Source: Ardenticatenales bacterium (lineage in GTDB: Bacteria; Chloroflexota; Anaerolineae; Ardenticatenales; Ardenticatenaceae). Taken from it: DNA of 64,000 bases. The translations under genes and the position numbers were made by a program. The notes beneath the pieces were generated by a model. It did not search any database. It was given only the letters and a program-made list of their open reading frames with translations, and was not told the origin of the DNA. Location: positions 28,251 through 92,250 of the forward strand of contig JACKAZ010000012.1 of the NCBI GenBank assembly GCA_020634795.1, written 5' to 3'. Positions 59,541-64,000 of the stretch are shown here, one piece after another (positions within the stretch are counted from its first letter, which is position 1; every line of letters begins with the position of its first letter).

Positions 59541-60278
59541 TCACCAGACTTTTCCCCGCCGCACTGCGACGATCTCGGCCATGATGGCCAGCGCGATTTC
59601 TTCGGGGGTCACGGCGCCGATATCAAGGCCAATCGGTGCATGGACTTCGGCGAGGGCATCGTCGCTGACGCCGTGCTTGGCCATGCGCGCGAAGCGTTCG
59701 GCATGCGTTTTGCGGCTCCCGATCGCGCCCACATACGCCGCGCCCCGTCCCATCACCGCGTTGAGCGCCGGTTCGTCCAGCTTTGGGTCGTGGGTCAGCA
59801 CGGCGACGTAGCTGTTTGGGCCGAGGCTGACTTCGTCCAGCGCCTCTTGTGGCCACGCGGCGATCAGGTGATCGACATGCGGAAAGCGTTGATCGTTGGC
59901 GAAGGTAGTACGCGGGTCGATCAGGGTGATGCGGAAGCCGAGCCGCTTGGCAAAGTGGGCCAGCGCTTCGGCGATGTGCACCCCCCCGATCAGGATGAGG
60001 TCGGGGGCGGGAACGAACAGTTCCAAAAAGAGGCGGATCGCCTCACCGTCCACCTCCAGGCTCAAACTGCGCGTCTCGTCGTTTTTCCCGTCGCGCAGCA
60101 TCGCCTCCAGCAGGGGGATCACGCGGTCATCCAGGGCTGGCCCAAGGCGGCCGATGTGTTCCCCATTGGGGAAGCAGAGCAATTTGGCACCGATCGCGGC
60201 CCCGCTGAGCTGCGTGGCCATCGCCACCGTCTGGTCCGCGCTGAGCGCGGCCTCCAAGCGGCGCTGCAGCTCACTCAC
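59541..60278 (-). CDS. XdhC-type C-terminal Rossmann domain protein (CoxF-like)
   Basis: A 245-residue protein whose C-terminal half is the XdhC_C/CoxF Rossmann domain: LILIGGVHIAEALAHFAKRLGF, YVAVLTHDPKLDEPAL, AAYVGAIGSRKTHAERFARM and IGLDIGAVTPEEIALAIMAE. XdhC proteins bind the molybdenum cofactor before insertion into xanthine-dehydrogenase-type enzymes. Here the N- and C-terminal halves are separate genes. GTG at 60278 gives an 8-bp overlap with the upstream half; 60323 is an alternative. Confidence 0.85.
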   Translation of the reverse strand: MSELQRRLEAALSADQTVAMATQLSGAAIGAKLLCFPNGEHIGRLGPALDDRVIPLLEAMLRDGKNDETRSLSLEVDGEAIRLFLELFVPAPDLILIGGVHIAEALAHFAKRLGFRITLIDPRTTFANDQRFPHVDHLIAAWPQEALDEVSLGPNSYVAVLTHDPKLDEPALNAVMGRGAAYVGAIGSRKTHAERFARMAKHGVSDDALAEVHAPIGLDIGAVTPEEIALAIMAEIVAVRRGKVW

Positions 60279-60594
60279 CGCCCATCTCCAACGGTTCGAC
60301 AAAGATTTCGACCGTGCCCCCACAGGCCAAGCCGACCTCCCAGATCATCTCGTCGGTGATCGCATAGCGCAGCAAGCGCGGCCCACCGCATTCCAGCACC
60401 TCCAGCGCTTGGTGAAGCACGTCCCCTTCTACGCAGCCGCCACTGACCGAGCCTGCCAGTTCACCCTCGTCCGACACGATCAGCCGCGCCCCCTCGCGCC
60501 GGGGTGCCGACCCATAGGCGCTGACGACCGTCGCCACGGCGATTCGTTTGCCCGCGCTGCGCCATTCTGCGATGGTGGGGATAAGCTCACGCAT
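60271..60594 (-). CDS. XdhC/CoxI N-terminal domain protein
   Basis: A 107-residue protein matching the XdhC_CoxI domain: VATVVSAYGSAPRREGARLIV, GSVSGGCVEGDVLHQA, and LACGGTVEIFVEPL at the end. It is coupled to the Rossmann half by an 8-bp overlap. The conserved Cys in SGGCVEGDV and in LACGGT are kept. Together the two act as a split XdhC. Confidence 0.9.
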   Translation of the reverse strand: MRELIPTIAEWRSAGKRIAVATVVSAYGSAPRREGARLIVSDEGELAGSVSGGCVEGDVLHQALEVLECGGPRLLRYAITDEMIWEVGLACGGTVEIFVEPLEMGGE

Positions 60595-60722
60595 GGGAAC
60601 GCCTTTTCCTGTAGTTCGAATGAGGAAGTAGAACCGTTTCAGTCGCTATCACGCAGACGTTTCGTGCATGGGGCATGGGGCATCGCAAAGCTTGGTATTT
60701 CATTGCGAGCGCCCTCACACCG

Positions 60723-61937
60723 TCACATGTCGCGCTTGAACGCTTGAACGCTTTGTCGGCGGCTGGGACGTTGTTCACCCAGGCTGGCCAACCGTTCGGC
60801 CAACTGGGCCATACTCTGCAAATTATGGACGGGCAGAAAATCATCGACAAACGGCAGGGCGGCGGCCATGCCGCGCTGGATCGGTTCGTAGCGTGCGTGG
60901 CCGAGCAATGGGTTGAGCCAGATCAGCCGGTGGGCCGACCGCTGAAGGCGCTGCATCTCGCGCGCCAGGTCGTCGGGGTCGCCACGATCCCAGCCGTCGC
61001 TGATGATCAGAACGACCGCGCCGCGCCCCAGCGTGCGCCGTGCCCAATCGAAGTTAAAGCGGCGGATCGACTCGCCGATACGGGTGCCGCCCGACCAATC
61101 GGCAACGATTTCGCCCACCTCGGCCAGCGACTCGTCCACGTCGCGGTGGCGCAGATGATGGCTGATGCGGGTGAGCCGCGTGCCAAAAACGAAGCTTTCC
61201 ACGCGATCCATGCGGTGGTTGAGCGCATGAAGGAAGTGGAGCAGCATGCGCGAGTATCGTTCCATCGAGCCGCTGATGTCACAGAGCACCACGAGGGGTC
61301 GAGGCTTGATGCGGCGCTCTTGCCAGCGCAACAGCAGCGGCTCGCCGCCGTAACGCAGATTATCGCGGAGCAAGCGGCGCATGGCAAGGCGGTGGCCGCG
61401 ATGGGCCGCGCGAATGCGGCGGCTTTGCCGCTGGCTGATCGGCCACGCCATGCGTCGCATCACCCGCTTCGCCGCTTCGATCTCTTCCCACGTCATCTGC
61501 GCGAAATCTTTGGTGCGCAAGCTTTCCAACTGGCTGTAGGAGGGTCGGTCGGCCTCCGGACTGTCCTCGGGCTGGATTTCGCTCAGCAGGTGGGGCAAGC
61601 TCGGTAATCGCGCCAACTTTTGCCGCGCGTCCAACGTGTCGGGGTCGAGGTCGCTGCGCACCCGCTCGGGCCGTCGCCAATAGAGCTGGAAGGCCTGATC
61701 GAAGATCGGGTAATCCTCGTGACGGACCAGCAGTAGGGCACGCGCCGCCATGTAAAAGTCGCGCTTGTCGGTCAGTGGGACGTGGGGTAGCGCATCGACC
61801 AAACTGATCGTCTGCCCGAAGCTGGTGCTCACGCCCATCAATCGCAGCAGCCGCGTGAAGCGCAGTAGGTGCGCCAGCAGATTCCCGTCCGAGCGAAAGT
61901 CGGCGAGGGCGGCGGGATCGGTAGTGTGGTCGCTCAT
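60723..61937 (-). CDS. CoxE-like von Willebrand factor A domain protein
   Basis: A 404-residue protein. The N-terminal ~200 residues are helical and basic. The VWA domain has the MIDAS motif DISGSMERYS, with WSGGTRIGESI and IISDGWDRGDPDDL further on. It is of the CoxE type that works with CoxD-like AAA+ ATPases in maturation of molybdenum hydroxylases such as CO dehydrogenase. No AAA+ partner is in the window. It lies upstream of the split xdhC. Confidence 0.88.
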   Translation of the reverse strand: MSDHTTDPAALADFRSDGNLLAHLLRFTRLLRLMGVSTSFGQTISLVDALPHVPLTDKRDFYMAARALLLVRHEDYPIFDQAFQLYWRRPERVRSDLDPDTLDARQKLARLPSLPHLLSEIQPEDSPEADRPSYSQLESLRTKDFAQMTWEEIEAAKRVMRRMAWPISQRQSRRIRAAHRGHRLAMRRLLRDNLRYGGEPLLLRWQERRIKPRPLVVLCDISGSMERYSRMLLHFLHALNHRMDRVESFVFGTRLTRISHHLRHRDVDESLAEVGEIVADWSGGTRIGESIRRFNFDWARRTLGRGAVVLIISDGWDRGDPDDLAREMQRLQRSAHRLIWLNPLLGHARYEPIQRGMAAALPFVDDFLPVHNLQSMAQLAERLASLGEQRPSRRQSVQAFKRDM

Positions 61938-62325
61938 GGGTTACGTGGAGCCGGGAGAATGGGCACGCTGTCCAGCGCTGGATGCCCCATGCCCTTCTGG
62001 CCTGAAAATAGGGTAGTTTGCAGGAGTCGACGCGCCATTTCTGTATCAATCGTAGCGGACATGGGGGGGTGCATGGTGCATGGTGCATGGTGCATGGGGG
62101 CCTAGCATTTCCCCTGATAATTCACTGCTTTGCCACGCGGTTCACTCTCACATCCCCACACCCTCACAGCGTCACGCGCCACTTTCATCCTCCGTGGTGC
62201 GCCGTCGCCTATGACGGCTCTATCTCTTTCTCTCAGCCGCACAACCTGCCTATTGACGTTCTTTGCAACACAGACCCGTCTGTCATAGACTTAGCCTCTG
62301 ATCCCTTTACGAAGGTGAAACGATC
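61938..62325. repeat. intergenic gap with GGTGCAT heptamers
   Basis: Tandem GGTGCAT copies (about four) lie at 62071-62100. A (T)CTCTATCTCTTTCTCTC stretch occurs at about 62216-62235. No gene is seen. Confidence 0.7.
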
Positions 62326-63270
62326 ATGATTACTCCACCCATCGATGCCGAACCGCGCCCCGAACGGCGTTGGTGGCATTGGCTGCCCGCCCTGCTGCTG
62401 GCCGCGCTGCCCTTCATCGCCCTTGCCGTGGTGCTGGGCGGCGGAATGCGTGGCGTGGCCACCTGGTACTTGGCACAGTTGGCCTTGCCCTTCATTGGTC
62501 TGGCCGCGCTGGTGGCTACGCTCTACCACGCCTTCCGCCGCGATCGCTGGGGCAGCGGCCCGGTGCGGGCGACGCTGGCGGCCTCGCTCTTCCTCTGTCT
62601 ACTCATTGTCTGGAGCTTCGGGCTGCTGCCGATACCCTACCCCGCCGCGCTTGCGCGTACGGCACCCGCAGCGACGGTGCGGCTGCCCTCCGATCTGCCA
62701 ATGACGGTCGCGTGGGGCGGCAACTCGGTAGAGAGCAATTACCACGCCGTCACCCCCGATCAACGGTGGGCCTATGATCTGGTGATGGCTCCCTACTTTT
62801 CGGGCAGCGAAACCTTGACCGATTACGGCTGCTACGGGACACCGGTGTTGGCACCCGCCGACGGCTTCGTGACGCTCGCGGTCAACGATCAGCCGGATGA
62901 AATGCCGGGCAAATCCTCCAACAATATCGACAATCCGGGCGGCAACGAGGTCGGCATACGCTTGGACGAGACGGGAACCTATCTCCTAATCGCCCACATG
63001 CGGCCCGGTAGCGTGCGGGTGGAAGCGGGCGACCGTGTCAGCGAAGGCCAGCCGATCGGCGAATGTGGCAACAGCGGCAATACCTCGGAACCGCACATCC
63101 ATATCCACCACCAACGTCAAGATCCCGCCGACTTTCCGATCGGCTTCGCCGAAGGATTGCCGCTCTATTTCCGCGACCACAACGGCCCCGCGATGCCCGT
63201 GGGCGGGCTGGGTGAGGTCGACGGTACGCCCGTCGCCAGGGGGGATGAGGTCGTGCATCAAGGGCAGTGA
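62326..63270 (+). CDS. M23 (LytM-type) metallopeptidase with membrane-spanning N-terminus
   Basis: A 314-residue protein. Three hydrophobic helices in the first ~110 residues anchor it. The peptidase domain lies at ~135-285, with QRWAYDLV (Asp ligand region; the first His of the usual HxxxD is a Gln or Asp here), HMRPGSVRVEAGD, GNSGNTSEPHIHIHH (the HxH motif) and GTPVLAPADG. Endopeptidases of this kind cut peptidoglycan cross-links. The first metal ligand should be checked. ATG at 62326 with AAGGTG upstream. Confidence 0.88.
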   Translation: MITPPIDAEPRPERRWWHWLPALLLAALPFIALAVVLGGGMRGVATWYLAQLALPFIGLAALVATLYHAFRRDRWGSGPVRATLAASLFLCLLIVWSFGLLPIPYPAALARTAPAATVRLPSDLPMTVAWGGNSVESNYHAVTPDQRWAYDLVMAPYFSGSETLTDYGCYGTPVLAPADGFVTLAVNDQPDEMPGKSSNNIDNPGGNEVGIRLDETGTYLLIAHMRPGSVRVEAGDRVSEGQPIGECGNSGNTSEPHIHIHHQRQDPADFPIGFAEGLPLYFRDHNGPAMPVGGLGEVDGTPVARGDEVVHQGQ

Positions 63271-63546
63271 GCGGATACCCATGTCGCTTTCCACCTCACG
63301 GCGTTTTTTAGCCTAATAGTTGCCGAAGGGATGAATTCCAAAGATCATAATCTTACATTTATTCGAGCGGTGTCATAGCCGAATCCTTCCAAAAGCGGGA
63401 GGATAGGCCGTGCGTAGAGCTACCCTCCGAGTTTCCGCAAGGCTCAATGTGGATTGCAAGGCGCTGTGAAAGAGCCGAATTGAACAAAAGAAGAACAGTG
63501 ACTACCCCAGAGGTCGATCAAGACCAACTAGAGGAGCCGCGGAACC
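63271..63546. other. intergenic DNA without a recognised gene
   Basis: Base composition drops here. No gene or repeat was recognised between the M23 gene and the debris at 63547. Confidence 0.4.
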
Positions 63547-63814
63547 ATGCTAAAGATAGACGAGTTAGTCGATGAGGCCAAATGGTTTGAGATGCTCCAC
63601 CGGATGCGGTGGCCGACCTGTTTCGGTTAGCGTATACGAGACTGATGAACCTATTTATCATTCTACCGCTAGCGGTGTAACAAGTCCTGCGGAGGATTGG
63701 GCAAGGGCATTTGCGGCCTTTGTACTTGAGCCTAACAAGCTTAAGAATTCTGGACAATATGGCGGTACAAAACGTTATCAATATGTTCGGGACCAAGTTA
63801 GGAGTATACGCTAA
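63547..63814 (+). pseudogene. gene debris: IS1595-like N-terminus followed by an unrelated C-terminal fragment
   Basis: The ATG at 63547 (AGGAG upstream) reads MLKIDELVDEAKWFEMLHRM, then RWP, and stops at 63630; this resembles the start of IS1595-family transposases. From about 63620 another frame reads YETDEPIYHSTASGVTSPAE, DWARAFAAFVLEPNKL and RYQYVRDQV to a stop at 63814. That pattern is like the end of metallopeptidase-type proteins (EDFAE...F..Y...P). The pieces look like fragments joined by deletion. Confidence 0.4.
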
Positions 63815-63820
63815 TACCCA

Positions 63821-63986
63821 TTCTCATAGACAATTGTGGATGTGGAATTGACGATGTAACCGTGGGGCGGGGATTAAAATCCCCGCTGGAGGGCCTGTCG
63901 GCCCATGGGCCTGCCTGCGCAGGCCCTTTCTTTGCTGTTACCATTGATCGACGTGGCACAATCAACCTTCCGATTGGGTATGAGAA
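63821..63986. mobile_element. possible MITE with imperfect 16-bp inverted ends
   Basis: TTCTCATAGACAATTG at 63821-63836 is imperfectly inverted as CGATTGGGTATGAGAA at 63971-63986 (TTCTCATA and CAAT shared). The 166-bp segment contains palindromic GGGGATTAAAATCCCC and GGCCTGCCTGCGCAGGCC. It holds no gene. The remaining bases to the window end are too few to judge. Confidence 0.4.
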
Positions 63987-64000
63987 CACCAATCACATGG

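Noticed and set aside
1..64000. tRNA or rRNA genes
   Set aside because: No GTTCGAATC-type T-loop with matching acceptor stem and no rRNA-like block was noticed in the gaps; a scan with tRNAscan-SE and Infernal would settle this.

Overview
The window is chromosomal DNA from a high-GC bacterium (about 60% or more G+C in the genic parts). Several traits together suggest a Chloroflexota member, possibly of the Anaerolineae or Caldilineae kind: many lipoproteins, an FtsX-type permease fused to an M28-like domain, AddAB-type repair proteins, CoxE/XdhC-type molybdenum-hydroxylase accessory genes, TrmFO, and many palindromic and short-period intergenic repeats. This is an inference from gene style, since no rRNA or other phylogenetic marker was identified. 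I saw no tRNA, rRNA or CRISPR array.

Layout. 0-5.6 kb: an AddB-like nuclease (cut by the window edge) overlapping an AddA-like helicase that lacks a nuclease domain. 5.6-7.2 kb: a 396-bp tandem duplication that copied the tail of a conserved hypothetical gene. 7.4-10.7 kb: a NACHT NTPase with C-terminal leucine-rich repeats (probable phage defence), followed by a palindromic tandem repeat. 10.8-16.3 kb: a rhodanese lipoprotein, then a divergently placed TetR/ABC-2 permease/HlyD/two-ATPase export operon like E. coli cecR-ybhGFS, with a clear palindromic operator. 16.3-20.1 kb: sparse DNA and a large lipoprotein with an alpha/alpha-toroid domain. 20.1-23.8 kb: a LolD/MacB-type ATPase and an FtsX permease fused to an M28-like domain without its catalytic residues. 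23.8-28.4 kb: a low-GC accessory zone with transposase relics, a frameshifted secreted protein and an orphan NarL-type regulator. 29.2-31.0 kb: an intact IS1634-type element.

31.1-35.9 kb: a coupled run trmFO-moaC-(membrane-anchored domain protein), then a beta-propeller lipoprotein carrying the same unrecognised C-terminal domain, then a DUF2007 protein. 36.0-39.5 kb: a minisatellite, an IS200/IS605 element and a stress cluster of DUF2382 proteins behind a small membrane protein. 39.8-41.9 kb: a universal stress protein and a Na/Pi-type transporter preceded by a long leader that ends in a terminator hairpin. 42.1-45.6 kb: sdhCDAB with promoter and terminator. 46.1-48.5 kb: a WXG100-type polymorphic toxin followed by two paralogous immunity-like genes separated by a copied toxin tail. 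48.5-50.1 kb: a damaged IS66-like element. 50.2-57.5 kb: prfC, two small hypotheticals, an ECF sigma factor with a membrane partner, degV, mscS and ftsY. 57.5-61.9 kb: an MNT/HEPN remnant inserted between copies of the 3' end of a CaiB-type CoA-transferase gene, then split xdhC and coxE. 62.3-64.0 kb: an M23 peptidase, gene debris and a possible MITE.

The candidates most worth following as undescribed systems are the toxin/immunity array at 46.1-48.5 kb, the shared unnamed domain at 31.7-34.0 kb, the FtsX-pseudopeptidase fusion at 20.8-23.75 kb, and the structured leader at 41.74-41.95 kb. A second theme is repeated small-scale tandem duplication of gene 3' ends (5.6, 46.6 and 57.5 kb), and dispersed 6-9-bp tandem repeats in almost every long intergenic gap.
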